Shown here piece after piece: positions 23,183 through 31,800 of a stretch of DNA of 56,911 nucleotides. How positions within the stretch are numbered: the first letter of the stretch is position 1; every line of letters begins with the position of its first letter. Source of the DNA: Blautia sp. AF19-10LB (GTDB lineage Bacteria; Bacillota; Clostridia; Lachnospirales; Lachnospiraceae); the NCBI RefSeq assembly GCF_003461245.1, contig NZ_QTWS01000027.1, forward strand, positions 1 to 56,911, given 5' to 3'. The position numbers were made by a program, and so were the translations under genes. The notes under the pieces are model-generated. The model saw only the letters and a list, made by a program, of their open reading frames with translations. It was not told the DNA's origin and did not search any database.

Positions 23183-24238
23183 ATGACTTTTTATCAGGAA
23201 CTGCAGCTGAGTTCTGTGGGCTCGAAGCAGTTGATCAAAAACACCACAGATCCAAAGGAAAAAAGACGACACATTCTGATCTACAATTTCAAGGTATACC
23301 TCGTGATGGCATTCTGTGTGGCGGTTGTGTCTTTGTACAGTAAGCTTACCGGCAGTAACAACAGCGTGGTTGGCGTGACCGTTCTTCTGGCGGTGATGGT
23401 GCTCAGACAGGCAGATTTCGGGATACGGACGACACATGGGCTGTTTTGCATTGCAGGGATTTACGGGATTTTGATGGCCGGACCAAGGATCGCGAATTCA
23501 GTCTCCGCAGTACCGGCATTTGCCGTGAATATCATTTGTATTATGCTTCTGATGATCCTGGGATGCCACAACGTGATCATGTATAATCATTCTACATTTG
23601 TCCTGGGATACCTTCTCCTGCTGGGGTACGATGTGACCGGAGCAGAATACATAAAGAGAGTAGAAGGACTCGCCGTTGGAATGCTGCTCTGCATGTTTAT
23701 CTTCTATAAGAATCAAAAGAACCGTCCATATAGAAGAACATTCCTGGATCTTTTCCGTGAATTCGACCTGAATTCTGCGCGCGGAAGATGGTATCTCAAA
23801 CTGACACTTATCGTTTCCAGCGCAATGCTTTTCATGAACCTTCTGGGACTTCCGAGAGCAATGTGGGCAGGAATTGCCTGCATGTCTGTATGTCTTCCAT
23901 TTACCGAAGACTGCATGGGACGCGCAGGAAAACGAGGAATGTTCAACATTGTAGGATGTGCTTTATTCATCGTATTATACCTGATCCTTCCGAAATCCAT
24001 GTATCCGTATATCGGCATGATCGGTGGAATTGGCGTAGGCTATTCAGCAGGATATGCCTGGCAGACTGCATTCAATACTTTCGGAGCATTATCCATCGCA
24101 GCAGGACTGTTCGGCATGCCGGCAGCAGTAGCACTTCGTATCGGTGCCAACGTATTCGGAGCAGTATATACGATCCTATGTAACAAAGTAATCGACAGAC
24201 TGTTTGAACGCAAACATATGGAAAAGAGTATCGCATAA
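23183..24238 (+). CDS. FUSC-family membrane protein
   Basis: The 351-residue protein has about eight to ten membrane segments in two similar halves, each like the fusaric-acid resistance/aromatic acid exporter core (KVYLVMAFCVAVVSLYSKLTG and LKLTLIVSSAMLFMNLLG). A short soluble loop with KNQKNRPYRRTF separates the halves. AAGGAG stands 8 nt before ATG 23183; an upstream in-frame ATG at 23138 overlaps the promoter. Likely an exporter of aromatic or other weak acids, substrate unknown. A terminator follows at 24256. Confidence 0.8.
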   Translation: MTFYQELQLSSVGSKQLIKNTTDPKEKRRHILIYNFKVYLVMAFCVAVVSLYSKLTGSNNSVVGVTVLLAVMVLRQADFGIRTTHGLFCIAGIYGILMAGPRIANSVSAVPAFAVNIICIMLLMILGCHNVIMYNHSTFVLGYLLLLGYDVTGAEYIKRVEGLAVGMLLCMFIFYKNQKNRPYRRTFLDLFREFDLNSARGRWYLKLTLIVSSAMLFMNLLGLPRAMWAGIACMSVCLPFTEDCMGRAGKRGMFNIVGCALFIVLYLILPKSMYPYIGMIGGIGVGYSAGYAWQTAFNTFGALSIAAGLFGMPAAVALRIGANVFGAVYTILCNKVIDRLFERKHMEKSIA

Positions 24239-24249
24239 TTAAATATAGA

Positions 24250-24310
24250 TTGCATCTGCTTTCTGTTCGAAATATAATATTTAATGAAACGAACAGAAAG
24301 CAGTTTTTTT
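24250..24310 (+). promoter_or_regulatory. Promoter interleaved with a terminator hairpin
   Basis: CTGCTTTCTGTTCG (24256-24269) pairs perfectly over 14 bp with CGAACAGAAAGCAG (24290-24303), followed by seven T: the terminator of the FUSC gene. The left arm is also the spacer of a promoter, TTGCAT (24250-24255), 17 bp, TATAAT (24273-24278). A transcript starting near 24285 contains only the right arm and would escape termination, so the amidase gene downstream can be read while upstream transcription stops. Confidence 0.65.
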
Positions 24311-24327
24311 ATGGAGGGAGGAAAGAT

Positions 24328-25308
24328 TTGAAAAAAGTAAAAAAAACTATAAGTATATTGCTGTGCCTGCTTTTGCTTGGTGGGATTTTGAGCGAAACAG
24401 GGATGCAGGGTGGTATCTTGCCTCAGACTGTACAGGCTGCCGGCAGGTATACCGGATGGAAAACTGTTTCCGGGAAGAGATACTATTACCAGAATGGCAG
24501 AATGCTGAAAGGCATGTCAAAAATCGGAAATGACTATTATTGTTTTAATTACCAGGGGGTTCAGCTGAAAGGATGGGTGTACACAAAAAATCATTATCGC
24601 TATTTCGATAAAAGAAGCGGAAAAATGAGAAGAAACACCACAATTCAGGGAAGAAAGATCAATAGCAATGGAGTATGGGTACCTGTAGTTGTTCTTGATC
24701 CGGGACATTCCGGAGTCCAGATGAGTGGATATGAACCATTGGGACCGGGCTCAAGCGAAAGAAAAGCGAAATGCAGTTCCGGCACAGAAGGAGTTGCTAC
24801 AGGAATTGGAGAATATCAGCTTACATTAAATATAGCCAAAAAACTTCGTACAGCACTGATAGCACAGGGATGTCGTGTGATTATGACCCGAAATGACAAC
24901 AAAACCAGAATAAGCTGTGCACAGAGAGCAGGAGTTGCAAACAGAGCAAAAGCAGATGCATATCTGAGAATTCATGCAAATGGAGTGGATTATTCATCGG
25001 TAAATGGCGCGATGACAATTTGCGTAACCTCCAGGAACCGTTACGTTTCCAGAAACATGTACAGGAAAAGCTATGCACTTTCAAAAGCAGTGCTGAATTC
25101 TTATGTGAAGGCAACCGGATGCAGGAAAGAATATATATGGGAAACAGACAGCATGAGTGGAAATAACTGGAGCAAAGTCCCGACAACACTGATTGAACTT
25201 GGATATATGTCGAATCCGTCAGAAGACAGAATGATGCAACGACCATCCTACCAGCAAAAAATGGTCAAAGGAATGGCTGATGGCATAAAAAAATTTTTTA
25301 TAAGTTGA
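24328..25308 (+). CDS. Secreted N-acetylmuramoyl-L-alanine amidase with cell-wall-binding repeats
   Basis: The 326-residue protein has a signal peptide (MKKVKKTISILLCLLLLGG, likely cleaved after VQAA near residue 38), about four aromatic cell-wall-binding repeats (WKTVSGKRYYYQNGRMLKGM, YYCFNYQG, WVYTKNHYRYFD; residues 42-105) and a C-terminal Amidase_3 zinc domain. Zinc ligands and base are visible: His in VLDPGHSG, Glu in GEYQLTLN, His in LRIHANG and Glu in TLIELGYMSN. It cuts the bond between MurNAc and L-Ala in peptidoglycan outside the cell. Start TTG 24328 has GGAGGGAGG 6 nt upstream. Confidence 0.9.
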   Translation: MKKVKKTISILLCLLLLGGILSETGMQGGILPQTVQAAGRYTGWKTVSGKRYYYQNGRMLKGMSKIGNDYYCFNYQGVQLKGWVYTKNHYRYFDKRSGKMRRNTTIQGRKINSNGVWVPVVVLDPGHSGVQMSGYEPLGPGSSERKAKCSSGTEGVATGIGEYQLTLNIAKKLRTALIAQGCRVIMTRNDNKTRISCAQRAGVANRAKADAYLRIHANGVDYSSVNGAMTICVTSRNRYVSRNMYRKSYALSKAVLNSYVKATGCRKEYIWETDSMSGNNWSKVPTTLIELGYMSNPSEDRMMQRPSYQQKMVKGMADGIKKFFIS

Positions 25309-25321
25309 GAGGAGAAAATAC

Positions 25322-26056
25322 ACGGCATATTTAGGCGAAGAAATCAAGAAACTTGGATTCGGTCTGATGCGTCTTCCGAAGCTGGATGACGACACCATCG
25401 ATGTAGAACAGACCAAGAAGATGGTAGATCTTTTTCTGGATGCAGGATTCACGTATTTTGATACTGCATGGGCTTACGCAGGAAGTGAAGATGCGATCCA
25501 TCAGGCACTGGTAGAGCGCTATCCGAGAGAAAAATTCCAGCTTGCCACCAAGAACACAGCATGGATCAACTGCAAGACAAGAGAAGATGCGACAGCACAG
25601 TTTGAAACATCCCTGAAACAGACAGGAGCAGGATATTTTGACTTTTATCTGCTGCACAATCTCGGCGAGATGAGAACACAGTATTTTGATAACTTTGATC
25701 TCTGGAGCTGAGTCCAGGAGAAAAAGGTCCAGGGTCTGATCAAACATGTAGGCTTCTCCTTCCACTCCACACCGGAAGAACTGGAAGCGATCCTGACTGC
25801 ACACCCTGAGATGGAATTCGTCCAGCTCCAGATCAACTACGCAGACTGGGAAAACCCGGCAGTCCAGTCAAGAGCATGCTATGAGGTTGCACGTAAGCAC
25901 GGCAAACCGGTCATCATCATGGAACCAGTCAAGGGCGGTATGCTTGCAACCCCGCCGGAAAGCGTAGAAAAGATCCTCAAAGACGCAGAACCAGACGCAT
26001 CCCCGGCATCCTGGGCAGTTCGTTTTGCGGCAAACCTGGAAGGTCTGCTGAAATAA
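25322..26056 (+). pseudogene. Aldo/keto reductase, inactivated by several mutations
   Basis: The sequence encodes an aldo/keto reductase (GFGLMRLP, DTAWAYAGSEDAIHQAL, HVGFSFHST, EPVKGGML), but the expected start ATG reads ACG (25322) after a good GAGGAG site, the codon expected to be Trp in DLWSWVQEK is TGA (25709-25711), and the frame stops after NLEGLLK, so the C-terminal third (normally with a Cys-rich iron-sulfur region) is gone. The remaining frame is otherwise clean, so the damage is recent. Confidence 0.88.
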
Positions 26057-26058
26057 TA

Positions 26059-26400
26059 TCAGTCGTTCACTTTCCAGTTTTCCAGAAGTTTCAGCTCGAT
26101 CTTCGTTCCATCAGGAAGCGAGAACCAGTGATCGTTGATCGGAGTCACAGGATAAGCTTTGATCTTTTCCATTGTTTCTTCTACAGAATCAACGGCGATA
26201 GAAATATGAACATAGCCGTTTTCGGCAGTGATATTGATATTTTCCATCTCGCAGAGCTGGATACCCTCGCGGAACCAGCATTTGCGAGATGGCTTTTCTC
26301 CGATTTCTCTCCACATATGCATATCAAATACATCTTCAAAAAATTTCTGGGCGTCTTCGTAGGAACTTGTACGAATCGCGGCATGGTCGATCTTTGCCAT
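26059..26400 (-). CDS. VOC (glyoxalase/bleomycin resistance) family protein
   Basis: The 113-residue protein has two beta-alpha-beta-beta-beta halves: MAKIDHAAIRTSSYEDAQKFFEDVF with His6, and VHISIAVDSVEETMEKI followed by HWFSLPDGTKIELKL with a metal-ligand Glu. It probably binds a divalent metal and acts as a lyase, isomerase or binding protein; the substrate is not predictable. AAGGAGG stands before its ATG. Its stop is 2 bp from that of the broken reductase, tail to tail. Confidence 0.8.
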   Translation of the reverse strand: MAKIDHAAIRTSSYEDAQKFFEDVFDMHMWREIGEKPSRKCWFREGIQLCEMENINITAENGYVHISIAVDSVEETMEKIKAYPVTPINDHWFSLPDGTKIELKLLENWKVND

Positions 26401-26425
26401 AAAAAATCCTCCTTGATTAAGTTAG

Positions 26426-26440
26426 AGCCCCGACGGGGCT
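26426..26440 (+). terminator. Short GC hairpin between divergent genes
   Basis: AGCCCC-GAC-GGGGCT is followed on the plus strand by GTTTCTTT. It may end transcription coming from the reductase remnant, or lie in the 5' leader of the VOC gene on the minus strand. Confidence 0.45.
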
Positions 26441-26570
26441 GTTTCTTTCACCATATAAGAACTTCCGAACAGATGCAACTGCTCTTGGAAATTATCTCAG
26501 CATTATCTGAAAAAATACAATATAAAAACCGCATAAGTATGCAAAAACAACAGACAACATGCACTTTTCC

Positions 26571-26599
26571 TTGACATAAATATACAAAATTGTTAAAAT
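26571..26599 (+). promoter_or_regulatory. Promoter of the rfbD-symporter operon
   Basis: TTGACA (26571-26576), a 17-bp spacer and TAAAAT (26594-26599) lie 77 bp before rfbD. Confidence 0.8.
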
Positions 26600-26619
26600 A
26601 TTTAACGACATAGATTGAA

Positions 26620-26660
26620 ACGGCGCTGATTTGATCTGAATCGGTGCCGTATTTTATTTT
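26620..26660 (+). promoter_or_regulatory. Leader hairpin (possible attenuator) before rfbD
   Basis: ACGGCGCTGATT (26620-26631) pairs with AATCGGTGCCGT (26639-26650), 12 bp with two G-U pairs and a 7-nt loop, followed by ATTTTATTTT. It sits between promoter and ribosome site (GAGGAGG), so it may act as a weak terminator or stabiliser. Confidence 0.5.
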
Positions 26661-26675
26661 GAGGAGGTAGTAGAG

Positions 26676-27527
26676 ATGTTAAAAGTATGGATTGCGGGTG
26701 CAAGTGGACAGATCGGCCGTGCATTGAATGATGTACTTGACCCGATGGAGATCGAGGCTCTGAACACAGACCTTGATGAACTGGACATCACCGATACGGA
26801 TGAAGTGATCAACTTTGGTACCGTCAACCGTCCGGATGTGATCATTAACTGTACCGGTATTACAGATACCGATGAGTGCGAAAAAAATCCGGAACATGCA
26901 TACCGTGTCAATGCCCTTGGCGCAAGAAACTTAAGCATTGTTGCCCGCAAATGTGGTTCCAAGATCGTTCAGCTTTCCACAGATGATGTATTTGACGGAC
27001 AGAGCAAGAAACCTTACACAGAATTTGATGACACCAATCCGCTGACTGTTTACGGCAGATCTAAGAGAGCCGGCGAGTATTACGTCAAAGAATTTACTCA
27101 CAAGCACTTTATCATCCGCAGTAACTGGGTATACGGACAGGGTGGACGCAACTTTGTAAACCGTGTTCTGGAGGCAGCAGAGACCGGAAAATCTCTTTCC
27201 GTTGCATCTGACCAGTTCGGTTCTCCGACCAGCGCGAAGGATCTTGCAAGAATGATCCTGTATCTGATCAGCACAAATGAATATGGAACTTATCATGTGA
27301 CCTGCAGCGGCGTCTGCAACCGTTATGAATTCGCACAGGAGATCTTACGGCTTGCCGGCAAGAATATCGAACTGAAATCTGTTCCGACAGAGCAGTCAGA
27401 TCTTTCTTCTGTCAGACCGCCATATGCAGTTCTGGACAATTTTATCCTTCGTATCATTGAGGTGTATGACATGCCAGACTGGAAAGAATCTCTGAAAGAA
27501 TACATGGATGAAAGAACGGAGGACTAA
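26676..27527 (+). CDS. rfbD: dTDP-4-dehydrorhamnose reductase family protein (RmlD-like)
   Basis: The 283-residue short-chain dehydrogenase has the NAD(P) motif GASGQIGRAL (residues 8-17), the NCTGITDTDECE segment, LSTDDVFDG and the YGRSK catalytic pair, the pattern of RmlD/RfbD, which makes dTDP-L-rhamnose for the cell envelope. No other rml genes are nearby, so a different nucleotide-sugar or SDR role is possible. It is followed after 1 bp by the symporter gene, an odd partner. Confidence 0.8.
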   Translation: MLKVWIAGASGQIGRALNDVLDPMEIEALNTDLDELDITDTDEVINFGTVNRPDVIINCTGITDTDECEKNPEHAYRVNALGARNLSIVARKCGSKIVQLSTDDVFDGQSKKPYTEFDDTNPLTVYGRSKRAGEYYVKEFTHKHFIIRSNWVYGQGGRNFVNRVLEAAETGKSLSVASDQFGSPTSAKDLARMILYLISTNEYGTYHVTCSGVCNRYEFAQEILRLAGKNIELKSVPTEQSDLSSVRPPYAVLDNFILRIIEVYDMPDWKESLKEYMDERTED

Positions 27528-27528
27528 G

Positions 27529-28827
27529 ATGAAAGAAAAAAACACAAAAGCAAAAACTCCGAACAAAAAAGCAATCGGTCTGACAACCAAGATTTTCATC
27601 GCCCTGATCGCAGGTGCGATCCTTGGTATCATTCTCTGCTATCTGGTTCCGGACAGCAGCTTTAAGAAAGATGTAATTATTGAAGGTATCCTTTATGTCA
27701 TCGGACAGGGATTCATCCGTCTGATGAAGATGCTTGTTGTACCGCTGGTATTCTGCTCTCTGATCTGCGGAAGCATGGCGATCGGGGATACCAAGAAACT
27801 CGGAACCGTAGGTGTGAGAACCCTGGCTTTTTATCTTGCAACCACTGCACTGGCAGTTTGCGTTGCACTTGGCGTCGGAAACCTGATTAATCCAGGTGTC
27901 GGACTTGATATGAGCGCAATCCAGAGTTCAGCAGCGTCTGTGGAAACCATGGAGGCAACTTCCCTTACGGATACAATCCTCAACATCATTCCGGACAACC
28001 CGATCAATTCTCTGGCAAGCGGAACCATGCTTCAGGTTATCGTATTTGCCCTGATCGTCGGTGTGATCCTTGCAAAGATGGGAGAGCGTGCAGAGACAGT
28101 AGCAAACTTTTTCAGCCAGTTCAATGACATTATGATGGAAATGACCATGATGATCATGAGCCTTGCGCCGATCGGAGTTTTCTGCCTGATCAGCCGTACT
28201 TTTGCAAACATCGGCTTCAGCGCATTCATTCCGCTGGCGAAGTATATGATCGGCGTACTGCTTGCCCTGGCGATCCAGTGCTTCGGTGTATATCAGATCC
28301 TGCTCAAGATCTTTACAGGTCTGAACCCGATACGTTTCATCAAGAAATTTTTCCCGGTTATGGCATTCGCATTCTCAACCGCTACATCCAATGCGACCAT
28401 TCCGATGTCTATTGATACCCTTTCCAAGAAGGTTGGTGTATCCAAGAAGATTTCTTCCTTCACCATTCCGCTTGGTGCGACCATCAACATGGATGGTACT
28501 TCCATCATGCAGGGTGTTGCAGTAGTTTTTGCAGCACAGGCATTTGGCATCCATTTAAGCCCGATGGATTACGTGACCGTTATCGGAACAGCGACACTTG
28601 CTTCCGTAGGTACCGCAGGTGTACCGAGTGTCGGTCTTGTAACCCTGACCATGGTATTCAACTCTGTTGGACTTCCGGTAGAGGCAATCGGTCTGATCAT
28701 GGGTATCGACCGTATCCTCGATATGACAAGAACAGCAGTCAACATCACAGGTGACGCTGTCTGCACAACGATCGTCGCACACCAGAACGGCGCTCTCGAC
28801 AAATCAGTATTCAACGAAACAGACTGA
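27529..28827 (+). CDS. Dicarboxylate/amino acid:cation symporter (DAACS family)
   Basis: The 432-residue protein has about eight membrane helices and two re-entrant loops. Family hallmarks are the serine-rich FSTATSNATIPMS, the NMDGTSIMQG motif of helix 7 and the DRILDMTRTAVNITGD stretch of helix 8. It imports glutamate, aspartate or C4-dicarboxylates with sodium or protons. ATG 27529, with CGGAGG 7 nt upstream, is preferred to an in-frame ATG 21 bp earlier inside rfbD. The N-terminus is lysine-rich. Confidence 0.9.
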   Translation: MKEKNTKAKTPNKKAIGLTTKIFIALIAGAILGIILCYLVPDSSFKKDVIIEGILYVIGQGFIRLMKMLVVPLVFCSLICGSMAIGDTKKLGTVGVRTLAFYLATTALAVCVALGVGNLINPGVGLDMSAIQSSAASVETMEATSLTDTILNIIPDNPINSLASGTMLQVIVFALIVGVILAKMGERAETVANFFSQFNDIMMEMTMMIMSLAPIGVFCLISRTFANIGFSAFIPLAKYMIGVLLALAIQCFGVYQILLKIFTGLNPIRFIKKFFPVMAFAFSTATSNATIPMSIDTLSKKVGVSKKISSFTIPLGATINMDGTSIMQGVAVVFAAQAFGIHLSPMDYVTVIGTATLASVGTAGVPSVGLVTLTMVFNSVGLPVEAIGLIMGIDRILDMTRTAVNITGDAVCTTIVAHQNGALDKSVFNETD

Positions 28828-28851
28828 TTTCCAAATATCAATCTTAAAAGA

Positions 28852-28887
28852 AACGGCTGTACACATTATGTGTACGGTCGTTTTTTT
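28852..28887 (+). terminator. Terminator of the rfbD-symporter operon
   Basis: ACGGCTGTACACA pairs with TGTGTACGGTCGT (two G-U pairs, 3-nt loop) and seven T follow. Confidence 0.85.
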
Positions 28888-28907
28888 GTCCATATATGCA
28901 AAACAGG

Positions 28908-28937
28908 TTGAAATCCCTTTCAGATGTCAGATATAAT
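28908..28937 (+). promoter_or_regulatory. Promoter of the ABC-F gene
   Basis: TTGAAA (28908-28913), an 18-bp spacer and TATAAT (28932-28937) lie 29 bp before the ATG. The very short leader leaves no room for the uORF attenuators that control antibiotic-resistance ABC-F genes. Confidence 0.75.
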
Positions 28938-28966
28938 AAAACCATCATTACAAAAAGGAGAAATTT

Positions 28967-30523
28967 ATGAGCATATTAAACGTTGAGCATCTGACACATG
29001 GCTTTGGCGACAGAGCTATTTTTTCAGATGTTTCTTTTAGACTTCTTAAAGGAGAACATATCGGACTTGTTGGAGCGAACGGAGAAGGCAAGTCTACTTT
29101 CATGAGCATTGTCACAGGGAAACTGATGCCGGATGAAGGCAAGGTAGAATGGGCAAAAAACGTCCACGCAGGCTACCTTGACCAGCACGCCGTCCTCGAA
29201 AAAGGCATGACGATCCAGGAAGTGCTGAAATCTGCTTTTGACCCGCTGCTTCAGAAAGAACAGCGGATGAATGAGATCTGCAATCTTCTGGGGAGCGCAG
29301 ACGAAGAAGAGATGAACACACTGATGGAAGAACTGGGAACGATCCAGGACGAGCTGACTCTGCATGATTTTTATGTCATTGATTCCAAGGTAGAAGAAGT
29401 TGCAAGAGCACTGGGGCTTCTGGATCTGGGACTTGACCGCGATGTAACAGACTTAAGCGGCGGTCAGAGAACGAAGGTGCTTCTCGGCAAACTCCTTCTG
29501 GAAAAACCGGACATCCTGCTTCTTGACGAACCGACCAACTATCTCGATGAAGAACATATCGCATGGCTCAAACGTTATCTTCTTGATTACGAGAATGCTT
29601 TTATCCTGATCTCTCATGATATCCCGTTCCTGAATGATGTAGTCAATATCATCTACCATATGGAAAATCAGGAGCTGAACCGCTATGTGGGTGATTACGA
29701 TCATTTCCAGGAAGTCTACGCAGTGAAGAAAGCACAGCTTGAGGCAGCTTACCGCCGCCAGCAGCAGGAGATCAGCGAACTCAAAGACTTCGTTGCGAGA
29801 AACAAAGCCCGTGTGTCAACCAGAAACATGGCAATGTCCCGTCAGAAGAAACTGGACAAGATGGATGTGATCGAGCTGGCAGCAGAGAAACCAAAGCCGG
29901 AGTTCCATTTCCGTTATGGACGCACACCGGGCAAAATGCTTTTTGAAACACATGACCTCGTGATCGGTTATGATGAGCCACTTTCCAAACCACTGAACTT
30001 CACGATGGAACGAGGACAGAAGATCGCACTGGTCGGAACAAACGGAATCGGCAAAACAACCCTGCTCAAGAGCATCCTTGGACTGATCCCGTCCCTCAAG
30101 GGAAACTGCGAGCGAGGAGAAAACCTCCAGCTTGGATATTTCGAGCAGGAAGTAAAGGGTGACAATAAGACGACCTGTATCGAAGAATTATGGCAGGAAT
30201 TTCCGTCCTACACACAGTATGAAATCCGTTCAGCTCTTGCAAAATGCGGTCTTACAACGAAGCATATCGAGAGTCAGGTCCGTGTCTTAAGCGGTGGTGA
30301 GCAGGCAAAAGTCCGTCTCTGTAAACTTGTAAACCGCGATACCAATGTCCTGCTTCTCGATGAGCCGACCAACCATCTGGACGTAGATGCCAAAGAGGCA
30401 TTAAAGAGTGCCCTCAAAGAGTACAGAGGAAGTATCCTTCTGATCTGCCATGAACCGGAGTTTTACCAGGATGTGGTAAATGAAGTCTGGGATATGAGCA
30501 AGTGGACTACCAAGGTATTCTAA
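28967..30523 (+). CDS. ABC-F family ATPase (translation factor type)
   Basis: The 518-residue protein has two ATP-binding cassettes and no membrane part. First cassette: GANGEGKST (Walker A), DLSGGQRTKVLLG (signature), LLLDEPTNYLD (Walker B). Second: GTNGIGKTT, LSGGEQAKVRL, LLLDEPTNHLD. The linker between them (about residues 240-310, charged helices with FQEVYAVKKAQLEAAYRRQQQE) inserts toward the ribosomal E site in this family. It resembles housekeeping YkpA/YbiT rather than resistance proteins, so a role in rescuing stalled ribosomes is likely. Confidence 0.9.
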   Translation: MSILNVEHLTHGFGDRAIFSDVSFRLLKGEHIGLVGANGEGKSTFMSIVTGKLMPDEGKVEWAKNVHAGYLDQHAVLEKGMTIQEVLKSAFDPLLQKEQRMNEICNLLGSADEEEMNTLMEELGTIQDELTLHDFYVIDSKVEEVARALGLLDLGLDRDVTDLSGGQRTKVLLGKLLLEKPDILLLDEPTNYLDEEHIAWLKRYLLDYENAFILISHDIPFLNDVVNIIYHMENQELNRYVGDYDHFQEVYAVKKAQLEAAYRRQQQEISELKDFVARNKARVSTRNMAMSRQKKLDKMDVIELAAEKPKPEFHFRYGRTPGKMLFETHDLVIGYDEPLSKPLNFTMERGQKIALVGTNGIGKTTLLKSILGLIPSLKGNCERGENLQLGYFEQEVKGDNKTTCIEELWQEFPSYTQYEIRSALAKCGLTTKHIESQVRVLSGGEQAKVRLCKLVNRDTNVLLLDEPTNHLDVDAKEALKSALKEYRGSILLICHEPEFYQDVVNEVWDMSKWTTKVF

Positions 30524-30637
30524 ATGGAGAAAATATTGTGAAAGGCAAAAAAATCAAAATTGTTTGCAGACTTTATCAACAGCCTTACGATCACATTTTT
30601 TATTAATTTTCTTTGATTTAAAACTGGGAGGGGAACT

Positions 30638-30721
30638 ATGTTTGGATTCGGCAAACTAAAAGAAAAAATAAATGTACGGATAAAAGGACATGACAGCGCA
30701 TATCTCCCCATGATAAGCTAA
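30638..30721 (+). CDS. Possible 27-residue peptide
   Basis: ATG 30638 is preceded by GGGAGGGG at good spacing and opens a frame of 27 codons (MFGFGKLKEKIN..., basic, ending YLPMIS). It could be a real small protein, or the start of a truncated gene. The surrounding stretch 30524-30761 has no other signal. No family recognised. Confidence 0.4.
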   Translation: MFGFGKLKEKINVRIKGHDSAYLPMIS

Positions 30722-30761
30722 AGAAGCAGTAAATAACAGGGCTTCAGTTTAGGGAGGGTTT

Positions 30762-31211
30762 ATGCACAAGGAGGTAAATCACAAGATACGTAAGCACTTC
30801 AACGAGGGAATCTACAATGTTGCCCGCTATACAGAAATCGTGCTTTCTATCGTCATTCTGATCGTGATCGCGCTGGCTGGCATCCGGCTGATCTATGCGA
30901 TCACAGAGACTTCGCTTATGGACATGGATATTGACTTTTTTACAAAGTTTCTGGCAAACGCCCTGTCGCTGGTCGTAGGTGTGGAGTTTGTAAAGATGCT
31001 CTGCCGCCACTCCGCGCAGACAGTTGTAGAAGTGCTGATGTTTGCAACAGCCAGACAGATGGTTGTTGAGCATATGGCACCAACACAGACACTGATCGGA
31101 GTCATTGCCATCGCCGTCCTCTTTGCAATCAGGAAGTTCCTGATGACAGAGGACAGCGACATGTCACATTCACCGTTTAAGAAATGTAAGGAAGAAAAAC
31201 ACGAGGTTTAA
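30762..31211 (+). CDS. PsiE-like membrane protein
   Basis: The 149-residue protein has about four membrane helices (ILIVIALAGIRLIYAIT; FLANALSLVVGVEFVKML; a helix around VVEVLMFATARQMVVEH; LIGVIAIAVLFAIRKFLM). The pattern VGVEFVKML followed by EVLMFATARQMVVEH is that of the phosphate-starvation-inducible PsiE family, whose function is unknown. AAAGGAGG... spacing is weak; GGGAGG precedes the ATG. Its stop codon overlaps, tail to tail, that of the CYTH gene (TTAA). Confidence 0.75.
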   Translation: MHKEVNHKIRKHFNEGIYNVARYTEIVLSIVILIVIALAGIRLIYAITETSLMDMDIDFFTKFLANALSLVVGVEFVKMLCRHSAQTVVEVLMFATARQMVVEHMAPTQTLIGVIAIAVLFAIRKFLMTEDSDMSHSPFKKCKEEKHEV

Positions 31212-31663
31212 TTTCTGCCTTTGCTTAAAGTGCTGTTGTGATAAGCAGAAGAATAAGTGACATCTTCTCCGAACCATTCCGGAGGAATATAGGTATTTGC
31301 CTGTTCTTCGGATTCGAATTCAACTTCGGCAAGAAGAAGTCCATCATAGTCTTCGTGGAAGACATCAAGTTCGATCGTCAGGCCATCCTTTTCCGGGATC
31401 AGATAACGGGTCTTGGAGATGACGATGCCGTCGGCTTTTGGCTTGAGATGCTCATAGGATTCCTGGGTCAGAGGGAGATTGTATTCCTCTCTGGACAGGA
31501 GTCCTTTTGATTTATAAGTCAGATAATATTCATCATCCTGCCTGCGAATGCGGACGACAGGATCCGTGCAGAGATAACCCTGCTCGATTTTATGGAAAGA
31601 ACAGTTTGCGAGATCTTTTGGAAGCTGTTCTTTTTTTATGAGGAATTTTCTTTCGATTTCCAT
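31208..31663 (-). CDS. CYTH-domain protein (triphosphate tunnel metalloenzyme)
   Basis: The 151-residue protein starts MEIERKFLI, the ExExK signature of CYTH proteins, and keeps the paired Arg/Lys strands (VVRIRRQDDEYYLTYKSKG) and Glu-rich strands (LTIELDVFHE, LAEVEFES) that line the tunnel. Bacterial members hydrolyse inorganic triphosphate or act on nucleotides. Start 31663 follows AAAGGAG at 7 nt; an in-frame start 18 bp upstream lacks a site. Exact substrate unknown. Confidence 0.88.
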   Translation of the reverse strand: MEIERKFLIKKEQLPKDLANCSFHKIEQGYLCTDPVVRIRRQDDEYYLTYKSKGLLSREEYNLPLTQESYEHLKPKADGIVISKTRYLIPEKDGLTIELDVFHEDYDGLLLAEVEFESEEQANTYIPPEWFGEDVTYSSAYHNSTLSKGRN

Positions 31664-31745
31664 GTGCATACTCCTTTGCATTCTGAATTACAGGGAAAAA
31701 TTCATTAGATTTTGTAGATTTAGTATATCCCTTTTTCCTGATAAA

Positions 31746-31754
31746 TGCTATACT
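31746..31754 (+). promoter_or_regulatory. Extended -10 promoter of the DJ-1 gene
   Basis: TGC-TATACT (31746-31754) forms an extended -10; the -35 is poor. The start codon is 47 bp downstream. Confidence 0.5.
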
Positions 31755-31800
31755 AAACAAATGGGAAAAATAAAACAGATACGAAACAGGGAGGTTTTTT

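Noticed and set aside
25709..25711. Selenocysteine or recoded TGA in the aldo/keto reductase
   Set aside because: The position is normally Trp, the start codon is also lost and the end is truncated, and no SECIS-like hairpin follows.
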